This document shows positions 1 through 9,217 of a DNA stretch of 43,046 nt, one piece after another; the first letter of the stretch is position 1, and every line of letters starts with the position of its first letter. The notes beneath the pieces were generated by a model that had not been told where the DNA came from, did no database searches, and saw nothing but the letters and a program-made list of their open reading frames with translations. Location: assembly GCA_902788095.1 (NCBI GenBank), contig CADAIT010000016.1, forward strand, positions 1-43,046. Direction: 5' to 3'. Source of the stretch: an uncultured Bacteroidia bacterium. GTDB taxonomy: Bacteria; Bacteroidota; Bacteroidia; Bacteroidales; UBA932. The translations under genes and the position numbers were made by a program.

Positions 1-27
1 CGACTCATAATCTGTTAGTTTATTCCG

Positions 28-852
28 TTATTTCTTACGTCTTTCAATGATGAACTTGTTGGACACAGCCTTCGGGTTGCGGGTCTTGTAGCCCTTGGCA
101 GGCAGACCCTTACGGGAACGCGGGTGTCCGCCGGAAGCACGACCTTCACCACCACCCATCGGGTGATCGTGGGGGTTCATGACAACACCGCGGTTGTGCG
201 GGCGGCGACCCTGATGACGGGTGCGGCCGGCTTTACCGTCGGATTCCAGATTATGATCCGGGTTGGAAACAGTGCCCACGGTAGCGCGGCAGGCCACGGG
301 GACCATGCGGGTCTCACCCGAAGGGAGGCGCAGGATGGCGTAGTTGCCTTCGCGGGCGGCGAGCTGGGCATACGTACCGGCGGAACGGGCCATAGCGGCA
401 CCCTGACCGGGACGGAGCTCGATAGCGTGGACAAGCGTACCAACGGGAATGTTGGCGAGCGGGAGGCAGTTGCCCATATCCGGGGAAGCCTGAGGGCCGC
501 TCTCCACCACCTGACCGACCTTCAGGCCGTTCGGGGCGATGATGTAGCTCTTCATGCCATCCTCATACTGGATGAGGGCGATGCGGGCGCTGCGGTTGGG
601 ATCGTACTCGATGGTGAGCACGGTTGCCTTGAATTCGTCGCGGTTGCGGACGAAATCGACCAGGCGGTACATTCTCTTGTGACCGCCGCCGCGGTAACGC
701 ACGGTCATCTGACCGGTGTTGTTGCGTCCGCCGGTGGATTTAAGGGGAGCAAGGAGCTTCTTGTAAGGCTTCTTCGCAGTGATTTCCTCGAAGGAGCTGA
801 TAGCCTTGTTGCGCTGGCCGGGAGTTACCGGCTTGTACTTCTTGATTGCCAT
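28..852 (-). CDS. rplB: 50S ribosomal protein L2
   Basis: Ribosomal protein L2, a 23S rRNA-binding protein of the large subunit near the peptidyl transferase centre. The 274-residue product has the usual family length, opens [14 protein letters not shown] and carries the conserved C-terminal stretch [16 protein letters not shown] that contains the functionally important His. It follows rplW by 15 nt in the run rplC-rplD-rplW-rplB, the standard S10-type order. Only 27 bases remain beyond its stop codon in the window; rpsS would be expected next. The sequence is intact. Confidence 0.98.
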   Translation of the reverse strand: MAIKKYKPVTPGQRNKAISSFEEITAKKPYKKLLAPLKSTGGRNNTGQMTVRYRGGGHKRMYRLVDFVRNRDEFKATVLTIEYDPNRSARIALIQYEDGMKSYIIAPNGLKVGQVVESGPQASPDMGNCLPLANIPVGTLVHAIELRPGQGAAMARSAGTYAQLAAREGNYAILRLPSGETRMVPVACRATVGTVSNPDHNLESDGKAGRTRHQGRRPHNRGVVMNPHDHPMGGGEGRASGGHPRSRKGLPAKGYKTRNPKAVSNKFIIERRKK

Positions 853-867
853 AGTTTATTCTCCTTC

Positions 868-1158
868 TTAGATGTTAGCGTAGAAATCAATCTTGTCTTC
901 ACCTGCAAGCGTGACATAAGCCTTCTTGAAGTGATTCATTCTGCCGCGGAGCAGGCCGGACTTGGTGTAGCGCTGCTTGCGTTTGCCATGGTAGTTCAGG
1001 GTGTTCACGTCTGCGACGGACACGCCGTACATCTGCTCGACGGCAGCCTTGATCTGAAGTTTATTGGCCTTGCGGTCCACGATGAAACCGTAACGGTTGA
1101 GCTTTTCGCCCTCAGCCGTCATTTTCTCGGTTACGATTGGCTTAATTAAAATACCCAT
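868..1158 (-). CDS. rplW: 50S ribosomal protein L23
   Basis: Ribosomal protein L23, 96 residues, a large-subunit protein at the polypeptide exit tunnel that docks trigger factor and the signal recognition particle. The N-terminus (ILIKPIVTEKMT) and the segment KANKLQIKAAVEQMYGVSV are typical of the family. It lies between rplD (14 nt upstream) and rplB (15 nt downstream) in one operon, and the length matches bacterial L23. Confidence 0.97.
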   Translation of the reverse strand: MGILIKPIVTEKMTAEGEKLNRYGFIVDRKANKLQIKAAVEQMYGVSVADVNTLNYHGKRKQRYTKSGLLRGRMNHFKKAYVTLAGEDKIDFYANI

Positions 1159-1172
1159 TTTTCTTCTCTCCT

Positions 1173-1799
1173 TTACTTAACTCTTGCTGCGAGGATATCC
1201 TGCACGCCGTCCACAAGCACCAGGGAGTGGGCATTCATGATAGCGTAGGTATTGATCTCGTCAACGGTGATAACCTGCACGTTAGGCAGATTGCGGGATG
1301 ACAGGAAAATATTGTTGGAGTTCTCCGGAAGCACAAGCAGGACATTGCGGTCGCCGGCTTTGATGGCGGAGAGGATGTTCTTGAACTCCTTGGTTTTGGG
1401 AGCGTCCATCGCGAAAGGCTCCACCAGGACGATTTTGTTTTCCTGGGCCTTGTAGGAAAGGGCGCTCAAGCGGGCGAGCTGCTTCACTTTCTTGTTCAGC
1501 TTGAAGCTGTAGTCGCGGGGCTTGGGGCCGAACACGTTGCCGCCGCCTACGAAGATACCGGCCTTCAGGGAACCGTGACGGGCACCGCCACCGCCTTTCT
1601 GGCGACCGAGTTTCTTGGTGGAATAAGCAACCTCGCTGCGGTCCTTGGTCCTTGCGGTGCCTTGGCGCTGGGCGGCGAGATACCGAAGGACATCCAGGTA
1701 GATGACGTGGTCGTTGGGCTCTACGCCGAACACCTTCTCGTCAAGAACCACTTTCTTTCCGGACTGAGTGCCGTCAATCTTCAAAACATTCAATTCCAT
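1173..1799 (-). CDS. rplD: 50S ribosomal protein L4
   Basis: Ribosomal protein L4, 208 residues, which binds 23S rRNA and reaches into the exit tunnel. The tunnel-loop region is visible as KKLGRQKGGGGARHGSLKAG, followed by FGPKPRDYSFKLNKK. It starts 2 nt after the rplC stop, so the two are probably translationally coupled. In Escherichia coli L4 represses its own S10 operon through the mRNA leader; I see no matching leader structure here and do not claim that control. Confidence 0.97.
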   Translation of the reverse strand: MELNVLKIDGTQSGKKVVLDEKVFGVEPNDHVIYLDVLRYLAAQRQGTARTKDRSEVAYSTKKLGRQKGGGGARHGSLKAGIFVGGGNVFGPKPRDYSFKLNKKVKQLARLSALSYKAQENKIVLVEPFAMDAPKTKEFKNILSAIKAGDRNVLLVLPENSNNIFLSSRNLPNVQVITVDEINTYAIMNAHSLVLVDGVQDILAARVK

Positions 1800-1801
1800 A
1801 A

Positions 1802-2428
1802 TTAGTCCTCCAGAATTAAGTAAGAACCTTTGGCTCCGGGAACGGAACCCTTAACGATCACGAGATTGTTCTCAGGGATGACTTTGAGGACCTCGAGGTT
1901 GAACACTTTCACACGCTCGTTGCCCATGTGACCCGCCATGCGCATTCCCGGGAAAACGCGGGAAGGCCAGGAGGATGCACCCATGGAACCAGGGTGGCGG
2001 AGACGGTTGTGCTGACCGTGGGTCACACCACCGACACCGGCGAATCCGTGGCGCTTTACGACGCCCTGGAAACCCTTACCTTTAGAAGTACCCACCACAT
2101 CGATGAACTTGACATCCTCGGTGAAGATGTCTGCCACGGTGATGGTGTCACCCAGCTTGAGCTCTCCGGCGAAGTCTGCGGGGAATTCCACGAGCTTCTT
2201 CTTGGGAGTAGTTCCAGCCTTTTCGAAATGGCCCTTCAGGGCCGCGCTGGTGCGTTTCTCTTTCTTTTCGTCATAGGCAAGCTGCACGGCGGCATAGCCG
2301 TCGGTTTCTACGGTGCGAACCTGCGTGACAACACACGGACCAGCCTCAATGACGGTGCACGGGATATTCTTCCCGTCGGCACCGAAGACGGAAATCATTC
2401 CGACTTTCTTTCCAATTAAACCAGGCAT
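1802..2428 (-). CDS. rplC: 50S ribosomal protein L3
   Basis: Ribosomal protein L3, 208 residues, an early assembly protein of the large subunit. It begins [11 protein letters not shown] and contains the conserved loop [17 protein letters not shown]. It is the first gene of the ribosomal run in this window: upstream lie a 72-nt leader, a well-formed promoter (2501-2531) and then an unrelated ManC-like gene. rpsJ, which normally sits directly upstream, is absent at this position. Confidence 0.97.
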   Translation of the reverse strand: MPGLIGKKVGMISVFGADGKNIPCTVIEAGPCVVTQVRTVETDGYAAVQLAYDEKKEKRTSAALKGHFEKAGTTPKKKLVEFPADFAGELKLGDTITVADIFTEDVKFIDVVGTSKGKGFQGVVKRHGFAGVGGVTHGQHNRLRHPGSMGASSWPSRVFPGMRMAGHMGNERVKVFNLEVLKVIPENNLVIVKGSVPGAKGSYLILED

Positions 2429-2500
2429 TGGTGTTTTAATTAATTGTTACTTAATAATTTAGCCCGCATTTGGAGGCCTCAGGGGCACAATTGCGGACCG

Positions 2501-2531
2501 CAAAGATACGGATAATATTTTGAATTACCAA
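2501..2531 (-). promoter_or_regulatory. Promoter of the rplC operon
   Basis: On the minus strand a TTG (2529-2531) is separated by exactly 20 nt from TATCTTTG (2501-2508). This matches the Bacteroidota primary sigma-factor consensus TTG-N19-21-TAnnTTTG. The -7 element lies 72 nt before the rplC start. It supports an operon that starts at rplC rather than at an upstream rpsJ. Confidence 0.75.
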
Positions 2532-2552
2532 AAGTTATCAACAGGTTTTTTC

Positions 2553-2599
2553 ACACGTCCCTACCCCGAGGGGAGGGGTTTCGGGAGGGGGTAACGTGT
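2553..2599. repeat. GC-rich imperfect inverted repeat, possible family B relic
   Basis: ACACGT (2553-2558) and ACGTGT (2594-2599) bracket a segment made of CCCTACCCC, GAGGGGAGGGG and GGGAGGGGG blocks. The block composition resembles the core of the in-frame insertions in the M20 gene, dapF and murB, but it is shorter and too diverged for a firm assignment. It lies just downstream of the truncated ManC-like gene. Confidence 0.35.
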
Positions 2600-2606
2600 A
2601 CGATTT

Positions 2607-2637
2607 GACATCGACAGATTCACAATCTGTCGATGTC
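2607..2637. repeat. Perfect 14-bp palindrome over the end of the ManC-like gene
   Basis: GACATCGACAGATT (2607-2620), a 3-nt loop, and the exact reverse complement (2624-2637). The stop codon of the ManC-like gene begins at the loop (2620-2622), so the last codons of the gene form one arm. No T-run follows on the minus strand, so it is not a canonical intrinsic terminator, though it could protect the mRNA 3' end. Confidence 0.8.
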
Positions 2638-3393
2638 GGCCCAGCCGAACCGCGCGGGATAGAGCCAGGCGCGGGAGGTGTGCTCCATGACACCGTAGTC
2701 CAGGGAGACTTTGGGGCACTCCACGTAGGCCTGTTCCACAAAGACGGGGTCCCCGATGCGCGTTTCCCAGCCCTTGAACATTTCCGTGACTTCGGGAATG
2801 TATTTTTCCATCTCCGAGACGATGGTGGCGGCCCTCCAGATGAAGATACCACTGTTCCAGAAGAATTCGCCGGTGCGGACAAAGACCTCGGCCAGCTCCG
2901 GGGAAGGCTTTTCCGTAAAGGTTTTCACCTGCAGCGGACCGGCCATGAGATGGGCGTTGCGCCCCTCCCGCACCTGGATGTAGCCGAAGTTCACGTCCGG
3001 CGTCTTGGGGACGATACCCAGCGTCATGAGGACGTCGTTCTCCTCCACATATTTGAAGGCCTCGAGGACGGTATGGACAAACAGGCTCTCGTCGCGAATG
3101 ACCAGGTCCCACGGGGTGGCCACAATGACGGCGTCCGGGTCGCGGGAAAGAAGGGTATAGGCGGCATAGGCCATGCAGGGTGCCGTTTTGCGGGCCATGG
3201 GTTCCTGCAGCAAATTTTCAGGAAGGAGCTCCGGAAGCACCTTGCGGGCCTCGGGGGCAAAACGGGCGGGGGTCACCAGGAAGATATGCTCCGGGGGCAC
3301 CACCTTGAGGAAACGGTCGAAGGTCATGCGGAGCTGGTAAGGGGCGCCGCTGCCGTCGGCCATGATTACGCAATATCGCTTATTCGTTTTCAT
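2620..3393 (-). CDS. Degenerate, truncated ManC-like nucleotidyltransferase
   Basis: The 257-residue product resembles Bacteroidota mannose-1-phosphate guanylyltransferases, which make GDP-mannose and are about 350-360 residues long. Family-like segments are MTFDRFLKVVPPEHIFLVTP, APCMAYAAY, LTLGIVPKTPD, FTEKPSPE and FFWNSGIFIWRA. The nucleotide-binding signature near the N-terminus (GGxGxRxWPxSRxxxPKQ) is missing: the sequence jumps from YCVIMADGSG almost directly to MTFDRF. The usual PSDH motif reads TPWDLVI, and the protein ends at FGWADIDRL inside a palindrome, without the usual C-terminal part. I infer a pseudoenzyme or a decaying gene with an intact frame. It is last in the cdaA-mutS2-yraN run, 11 nt after yraN. 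Confidence 0.7.
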   Translation of the reverse strand: MKTNKRYCVIMADGSGAPYQLRMTFDRFLKVVPPEHIFLVTPARFAPEARKVLPELLPENLLQEPMARKTAPCMAYAAYTLLSRDPDAVIVATPWDLVIRDESLFVHTVLEAFKYVEENDVLMTLGIVPKTPDVNFGYIQVREGRNAHLMAGPLQVKTFTEKPSPELAEVFVRTGEFFWNSGIFIWRAATIVSEMEKYIPEVTEMFKGWETRIGDPVFVEQAYVECPKVSLDYGVMEHTSRAWLYPARFGWADIDRL

Positions 3394-3404
3394 CGCTGCT
3401 GGGG

Positions 3405-3779
3405 TTATAGGTACATGGGAATCCAGGCCTGCGGGAAATAGCGTACCACGGACTTCTGCCCCTCAAAGAGGACAGACACCACGTCAAAATACACATCTTT
3501 TCCCGCAAGGTGCTTTTTGTTAAGGTATTGGGTGGCGGCCGCGGTGATTCGGCGCTGTTTTATCACGTTCACCTGATCCAGGATGGTCGATGTTTCCGGT
3601 GCCGTGCGGGCCTTCACTTCCACGAAGTGCAAACCGTCCGGTCCCTCGGAAACGATATCCAGCTCCAGGTGGCCGCTCCGCCAGTTGCGGTCCAGAATCT
3701 GGTGCCCGCGCGTTTCTAAAAAATCGCAGGCCAACTGTTCTCCCACCGCCCCTATCTTACTCGTTCTCAGAACATTCAT
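3405..3779 (-). CDS. YraN/UPF0102 family nuclease-like protein
   Basis: A 124-residue protein of the UPF0102 (YraN) family, which has a restriction-endonuclease-like fold and uncertain function. Visible features are GAVGEQLACDFLETRGHQILDRN, an acidic LELDIV segment, and FVEVKAR, corresponding to the E...D...ExK nuclease core. Length is typical. It lies 12 nt after mutS2, and the shared run suggests a DNA- or RNA-maintenance context, but that is inference. Confidence 0.88.
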   Translation of the reverse strand: MNVLRTSKIGAVGEQLACDFLETRGHQILDRNWRSGHLELDIVSEGPDGLHFVEVKARTAPETSTILDQVNVIKQRRITAAATQYLNKKHLAGKDVYFDVVSVLFEGQKSVVRYFPQAWIPMYL

Positions 3780-3791
3780 TGGTATTAGGTT

Positions 3792-6305
3792 TTAGTCAAA
3801 TTTCACAAGCGTTACGCCTGAGCCGCCAAACTGGATATGCTCGTCCGAGGCGGAACTCACGCCGGGTACGGTGCGCACGAATTTCTGGATTTCCTCACGC
3901 AGGGCACCCGTTCCTTTTCCATGCAAAATCCGCACCGAAGGAACACCCAACATGATGGCATCGTCAATATATCGCATGACGATGTCGATGGCGTCCGCCA
4001 CGCGCTCCCCGCGTACGTCCAGTTCCAGCTTGAAGGAGGCCTTGCGCTCGCTGATGGCCGTATCAAAAACCTGCCTGGGGCGCTCTGAAGGGGCCTTTAC
4101 CACGGCTTTGTATTCGTTCGCGGTTATGCGTTCCACCCGGTCCAGCGGGAGCTTGGTGGTGATGTTTCCCACTATCACGCTCACCGCCTTGGTGCTCACG
4201 GTGGCCACTTCGCCCACCATGCCGTTGTCCTTGATGCGCACCTTCTCCCCCACTTTCAGCGGCGCGCTCCGGAAAGCCGCCATCTTGCGGTCCTGCGACT
4301 CTTCCTGCTCCATCTGCTGCAGCGTCTGTCCGTCGGCCCGCTTCTTCTTGCGCACTTTTTCCCGCTCCTTGCGTTCCTTGACGGTCTGCAGTTTCTGGTC
4401 TATGTAGGCGTCCCGCTTGCCCCGGTTCCGGGCAAGGGCGCCCAGGAAACCCTGCAATTCCGCGCGGGCCTCCTGCGTCTCTTCCTTGCGCGCCTGTGAC
4501 TCCTTGATGGTGCGGATGGTATTTTCCACCTGCTTGTTGGCGCCCCGGATAATCTTCTCCGCCTCCTCGCGGGCCTCATCCAGGATACGCCGACGCATTT
4601 CCTTTATATCCTCCAGCTCCTTCTCATAACGGTCCGTAAGGCCTTCCAGCGTTTTGTCCGTCGCGCGGATTTTGGTCAGCTTTTCGTCCAGCACGCGACG
4701 GCTGCGGGCAATTTTGCGCAGGTTCCGTTCGATGCCCACGAACTGCTCGCCGGCACGTTGTTCCGCATCGTGTACGATCGGCTCCGGTAAGCCCATTTTC
4801 CGGGCCAGTTCAAATGCGAACGAGGAACCCGGCAAGCCCACTTCCAGCCGGAAGAGCGGCGCTACCGTGGCGGCGTCGAACTGCATGGCGCCGTTCACCA
4901 CGCCGGTTTCCGCCGACGAAGCATAGAGTTTGAGGTTGGTATAGTGCGTAGTGATGACGCCGTACGCGCCCCGGCTGTCCAGTTCGTGCAGGATGGCCTC
5001 CGCGATGGCGCCGCCGGCGGCGGGCTCCGTTCCGGAACCGAATTCGTCGATGAGCACCAGCGTACGGGCATCCGCCACGGCCAGCATGGCGTTCATGTCC
5101 GAGAGGAAACTGCTGTAGGTGGACAGGTCGTTTTCCAGGGACTGGTCGTCGCCGATAGACAGCATAATACGGTCGAACACAGGCAGTTCCGAGCTTTCCG
5201 ACGTAGGAATGAGCATACCCCACTGGAACATGTACTGCAGCAGGCCCACGGTTTTGAGGCAGACGCTTTTGCCGCCGGCGTTGGGGCCGGAAATGAGCAG
5301 GATGCGCTTTTCCGGGGTAAGTTCCACTGTCAGCGGAACAATCGCCTTTTTCTCCTTCCGCAGGCTCTTTTCCAGCAGCGGATGGCGTGCCTTGCGCAGG
5401 TTCAGCGTGCCGTCTTCCGACACCACGGGCATGCCGGCGATATAGTCCAGGGCCACGTATGCCTTGGCCATATTGAAGTCCAGTTCGCCCACGAACGTTG
5501 CCCCAGCAAGGAGCTCCGGGACCCACGGGCGCAGGAATTCCGCAAATTCATACAGGATTTTGGCAATCTCGCGCGACTGCGCAAAATGCAGCTCCGCAAT
5601 CTCGTTCTGCAGGGCCACAATTTCCGCAGGCTCCATGAAGGTGGTTTTTCCGGTGGCGCTTTCATCGTACACAAAGCCCTGGAAGGCCCTTTTCCGGGCC
5701 GATACCACCGGTATGAGCATTTTGCCGTCGCGGATGGCCACGGAAGCGTCGGCATCTGCCAAGCCCTCCTGCTGCGCCTGGCGCAAGATGGCGTTCATCC
5801 GCTTGGAAACGTTGATTTCCTTGTCCTTGATGCTCCGGCGAATCTTATACAGTTCGTCCGAAGCGGTGTCTTTGATTTCGCCGTGCCGGTCCAGGATGGC
5901 GTCGATGCGGCTTATCACCTCCTTCGGCGCTTGAATACCCGCCGCCAGGTGCTGCAGATTGGGATAAATCCCTTCCTTTACCGTGTGGAAGAAGTGCAGC
6001 GCCTTGCGGAGCGTGTCCAGCAGCGTACGCAGTTTGCCCAGGGAAAGCAAGTCGATGGACGCGCTTTTGCCGATGGGTTCCAGAAAAGGGATGGCGTCTA
6101 TGTAACCGGCCGTAGGAAAGCCGTCCTCGAACATGAGAATCAGGCGCATTTCGTCCGCGAGCAGGTGCCGGCGGTGGATTTCTTCTCCGCTGGTGCAGAA
6201 TTCCTCCTGAGCCACGCGGTTGGCCGCATATTCCGTAGAGCAGCGCGCGCCGATGGCGGCCCGTACCTTGTCAAATCCCAGCTTGGCTTCCAGTCTTGCG
6301 TCCAT
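3792..6305 (-). CDS. mutS2: MutS2 family ATPase with Smr domain
   Basis: MutS2 homologue, 837 residues. The family is linked to suppression of recombination and, in Bacillus, to sensing and splitting collided ribosomes. The core ATPase has Walker A GPNAGGKS at residues 340-347 and Walker B LVLIDE ending at 421. A long charged coiled coil spans roughly 510-640, and a C-terminal Smr domain (LDVRGERVADA, then HGKGTGALREEI) fills about the last 75 residues. The MutS mismatch-recognition N-domain is absent, as expected. The start codon abuts the cdaA stop with no gap, so the two are probably coupled. Confidence 0.95.
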   Translation of the reverse strand: MDARLEAKLGFDKVRAAIGARCSTEYAANRVAQEEFCTSGEEIHRRHLLADEMRLILMFEDGFPTAGYIDAIPFLEPIGKSASIDLLSLGKLRTLLDTLRKALHFFHTVKEGIYPNLQHLAAGIQAPKEVISRIDAILDRHGEIKDTASDELYKIRRSIKDKEINVSKRMNAILRQAQQEGLADADASVAIRDGKMLIPVVSARKRAFQGFVYDESATGKTTFMEPAEIVALQNEIAELHFAQSREIAKILYEFAEFLRPWVPELLAGATFVGELDFNMAKAYVALDYIAGMPVVSEDGTLNLRKARHPLLEKSLRKEKKAIVPLTVELTPEKRILLISGPNAGGKSVCLKTVGLLQYMFQWGMLIPTSESSELPVFDRIMLSIGDDQSLENDLSTYSSFLSDMNAMLAVADARTLVLIDEFGSGTEPAAGGAIAEAILHELDSRGAYGVITTHYTNLKLYASSAETGVVNGAMQFDAATVAPLFRLEVGLPGSSFAFELARKMGLPEPIVHDAEQRAGEQFVGIERNLRKIARSRRVLDEKLTKIRATDKTLEGLTDRYEKELEDIKEMRRRILDEAREEAEKIIRGANKQVENTIRTIKESQARKEETQEARAELQGFLGALARNRGKRDAYIDQKLQTVKERKEREKVRKKKRADGQTLQQMEQEESQDRKMAAFRSAPLKVGEKVRIKDNGMVGEVATVSTKAVSVIVGNITTKLPLDRVERITANEYKAVVKAPSERPRQVFDTAISERKASFKLELDVRGERVADAIDIVMRYIDDAIMLGVPSVRILHGKGTGALREEIQKFVRTVPGVSSASDEHIQFGGSGVTLVKFD

Positions 6306-7136
6306 CTATCCCTTTTCCTCCTGGTTCATCACCGTATCAAGCAGTTCACGCAAATCCTTCATGCTGGCCACCGGCCGGATTTCGCCGCCCCGGACGAAAC
6401 TGACGTTGCCGGTCTCCTCCGACACCACCAGGATGTCCGCATCGGTATCTTCGCTGAGGCCGATGGCGGCGCGGTGGCGCATGCCGTAATGGGCCGGAAT
6501 GTCCGTGCGGTTGGTCATGGGCAGCTGACAGCGGGCGGCGGCGATATGGTCCCCCACAATAATCATGGCGCCGTCGTGCAGCGGGGAATTCTTGAAGAAG
6601 ATGTTCATGATGAGCCGGCGGTTGATTTCCGCCTCGAAACGGTCGCCGGTGTTCATGTATTCCTCCATGGAGCTCTTGTGCTGCAGCACGATGAGGGCGC
6701 CGGTCTTTTCCGCCGACATGGCCCGGACGGCCTCGCCCAGTTCCTCCACGCTCTGGCGGCCCATTTTCTCTTCTTTGATGCCCAGGATGCGGTTGAAGAG
6801 CTGACCGCTGCGGCGGGCGATGCCGGAACGCACGGCCAGCCGGTTGAGCGCGTGGCGGATTTCCGGCTGGAACAGGATGATGACAGCCAGGACACCCACA
6901 TCCAGGAGGGTGTTCATGAGCACGGTCATCATGCGCATGTTCAGGGCGCTCACCACCACCTGGACCACCAGCATGCTAACCAGCACCAGGACAATGTTCA
7001 GGACCGTGGAATCCCCTTTGATGCTGCGGATGAGCAGAAAGATGATGACGGCCACCATCGCGATGTCCAGCACATCCGCCCAGCCGAAGCTGAGGAAACC
7101 CCATATGCCCGTTGACTGCAACAACATAGTCTGCAA
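6306..7136 (-). CDS. cdaA: Membrane diadenylate cyclase CdaA (c-di-AMP synthase)
   Basis: Makes c-di-AMP from two ATP. The 276-residue protein has three N-terminal membrane segments (about residues 20-38, 45-66 and 72-90) followed by a DAC domain with the catalytic DGA (188-190, in SPLHDGAMI) and RHR (220-222, in GMRHRAAIG) motifs. In Firmicutes c-di-AMP governs potassium and osmotic balance and cell-wall homeostasis. Here it stands 23 nt after thrA and directly before mutS2. No cdaR- or glmM-like gene is in the window. Confidence 0.94.
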   Translation of the reverse strand: MQTMLLQSTGIWGFLSFGWADVLDIAMVAVIIFLLIRSIKGDSTVLNIVLVLVSMLVVQVVVSALNMRMMTVLMNTLLDVGVLAVIILFQPEIRHALNRLAVRSGIARRSGQLFNRILGIKEEKMGRQSVEELGEAVRAMSAEKTGALIVLQHKSSMEEYMNTGDRFEAEINRRLIMNIFFKNSPLHDGAMIIVGDHIAAARCQLPMTNRTDIPAHYGMRHRAAIGLSEDTDADILVVSEETGNVSFVRGGEIRPVASMKDLRELLDTVMNQEEKG

Positions 7137-7159
7137 AGATAAGAATAAAATCTCGTACC

Positions 7160-9217
7160 TCAGCGCAAAATATCGTTCAGGATGCTGCTGGCCGCGTCAC
7201 GCGCACCCTCTCCGGGCCCCTGAATCACCAGCGGATAGGGATGGAAGGCACTGCGCACGATAATGGCGTTTTCCGTACCGCGCAGGTGGTAGGCCGGGTG
7301 TACGGGCGGCACGTTGCGGATGCCGATGCCCGCCCGGTAACCTTCCGGCGTCTTTTCCAGCCAGGCCACGAAGCGGCGGCGGAAGCCCTGGCTCGCGGCC
7401 TCATGCTCCTGTCGGGCCAGTTCCGCTTCGTCCGCCTCCAGCGCGGCGTAAAACTGGTCCAGGCTGCCCTTGAAGTGCTCCGGCGGGACAATGGGCGTGA
7501 TGCACACGTCCTTTTCTTCCAGCTGGGCGCCGGCTTCACGGGCCAGGATGAGAAGTTTGCGGAGGGCATCCTTGCCGCTGAGGTCCATGCGCGGGTCTTC
7601 TTCCGTGAGGCCGGCCGCCTGGGCCTTGCGCACCAGCGAGGCAAAACTCCCTCCTCCGGGCCGGTAATCGCCCAGAATCTGGTTCAGCGTACAGGACACC
7701 ACCGCCTCGATGGAGAGAATCTCGTCGCAGCTGTTGGTGCCCCGGGTGATGGATTCCAGCATGGGCAGGGCCGCTCCCACCGTTGTTTCATAACGGAGGA
7801 CGGCGCCGTTTTCGCGGGCGGCGGACCGGATGGCGGCATAATCGGCGTATGGAACGGCAAAGGAGCGACGGTTGCTGGAAACAATGCCGATACCCGCTTC
7901 CAGCAGCTCCGGATAGCGTTTATAGAGGGTTTCGCTGTCGGTGACGTCCACGAACAAGGCGCCCTTGGGAGCCTGCTGCAGGATGGCGGCAATGTAGTCC
8001 CCTTCGCACTTCAGCTCCGGATGACCGCCCGGGTCGATGCCGTAATGCGTGCTGTCGGCCAGGCCCACGATATGCAGGCGCTTGCCGGTGCGTTCGCGCA
8101 CGGTCTCCGCCGTCCGGGCAATCAGGCCGGTGAGCGCCTTCCCCACCGCCCCGTTTCCGGCGATGAACAGGTTCACGTCCGTGACGGGCAGCTGCTGGAA
8201 GAAGGCCCGGTGCAGCGCCCGCAAAGCCTTGTCCAGCACGCCCGGACGCACTTCGATGTCCAGGCCGCGCCCCCGGGCGACGATGCTTTTGGCGGCGATG
8301 CCGGCCTCGGCAAGGGCCTTGGACGCGCGTTCAACGTCTTCGGTTTCACTGGGGGTTTCCGCTCCCGCCAGACGGATGTTTCCGCCTTCGGAAGCCACGC
8401 CAATCCACTTCACAGGGTCTTTTTCCGCCCCGATTACGGTGAATTTCCCGTCCGGCGCAAAGGTATTGCGGATTTCGATGTCTATGCCGGCGGCCATGGC
8501 CGGCGCCACGGTAGGCGCATACAGCACCTTGGCGCCGTGCGAAGCCATGTCCAGGGCGGCCGCGTACGACATGCGCGGGATGGTGCGGGCGGCGCTCACC
8601 TGCTTGGGATTGGCCGTCATGATGCCGGGGACATCGGTCCATATCTGGAGTTTGTCGGCGTTGATGGCGGCCGCGTACAGGGCGGCGGTATAATCGGAGC
8701 CGCCGCGGCCCAGGGTGCAGATTTTGCCGTCCTTGTCCCGGCAGATGAAACCGGGAGCCACATAAATATCGGCCTCAATGGTGTCGAGGGCCGTTTTTAT
8801 CTTGCCGAAGGTGGCGGGTTCATCGTCCCTCACCACCAGGTCGCGGGAATCCAGCCAGGCGGTGCGCCTGCCTTCCGTCTTCAGCTTGGCCGCCAGGATG
8901 GTGGTGGAAAGGAGCTCGCCGAAGGTCACCTGTTCGTCCTTGGGCGCCTGCTTCAGCTCGTTGAAGATGGCTTCCACCCGCTGCTGGAGCGCCAGACGCT
9001 CATCGCCGGTGAAAAGGCGCGTGACGATGTCCCGGTGGCGGGTTTCCATGGCGGCGATGCTCGCGTCGTCTCCCTTCAGGAAGGCATCCGTGCAGCCGCT
9101 GATGGCGCTGGAGATGAGCACCACCTTGCCCTGCTCCTTTTCTACAATATCAAGCACGCGCGACATGCCTGTCGCGGAAGCAACGGACGAGCCGCCGAAT
9201 TTGAGGACGCTGATCAT
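7160..9217 (-). CDS. thrA: Bifunctional aspartokinase/homoserine dehydrogenase
   Basis: Fusion of aspartate kinase (first step of the Lys/Thr/Met pathway) and homoserine dehydrogenase. The kinase occupies about residues 1-265 (KFGGSSVAS at 6-14; TLGRGGSDYTAA). A short ACT-like linker spans about 270-345, and the dehydrogenase about 347-685 (GNGAVGKA Rossmann loop at 354-361; DPRMDLSGKDALRK near the active site). At 685 residues it is about 130 shorter than the E. coli enzyme. The loss falls in the regulatory region, which seems to hold one ACT-like unit rather than two. Its ATG overlaps the dapB stop by 4 nt. Confidence 0.95.
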   Translation of the reverse strand: MISVLKFGGSSVASATGMSRVLDIVEKEQGKVVLISSAISGCTDAFLKGDDASIAAMETRHRDIVTRLFTGDERLALQQRVEAIFNELKQAPKDEQVTFGELLSTTILAAKLKTEGRRTAWLDSRDLVVRDDEPATFGKIKTALDTIEADIYVAPGFICRDKDGKICTLGRGGSDYTAALYAAAINADKLQIWTDVPGIMTANPKQVSAARTIPRMSYAAALDMASHGAKVLYAPTVAPAMAAGIDIEIRNTFAPDGKFTVIGAEKDPVKWIGVASEGGNIRLAGAETPSETEDVERASKALAEAGIAAKSIVARGRGLDIEVRPGVLDKALRALHRAFFQQLPVTDVNLFIAGNGAVGKALTGLIARTAETVRERTGKRLHIVGLADSTHYGIDPGGHPELKCEGDYIAAILQQAPKGALFVDVTDSETLYKRYPELLEAGIGIVSSNRRSFAVPYADYAAIRSAARENGAVLRYETTVGAALPMLESITRGTNSCDEILSIEAVVSCTLNQILGDYRPGGGSFASLVRKAQAAGLTEEDPRMDLSGKDALRKLLILAREAGAQLEEKDVCITPIVPPEHFKGSLDQFYAALEADEAELARQEHEAASQGFRRRFVAWLEKTPEGYRAGIGIRNVPPVHPAYHLRGTENAIIVRSAFHPYPLVIQGPGEGARDAASSILNDILR

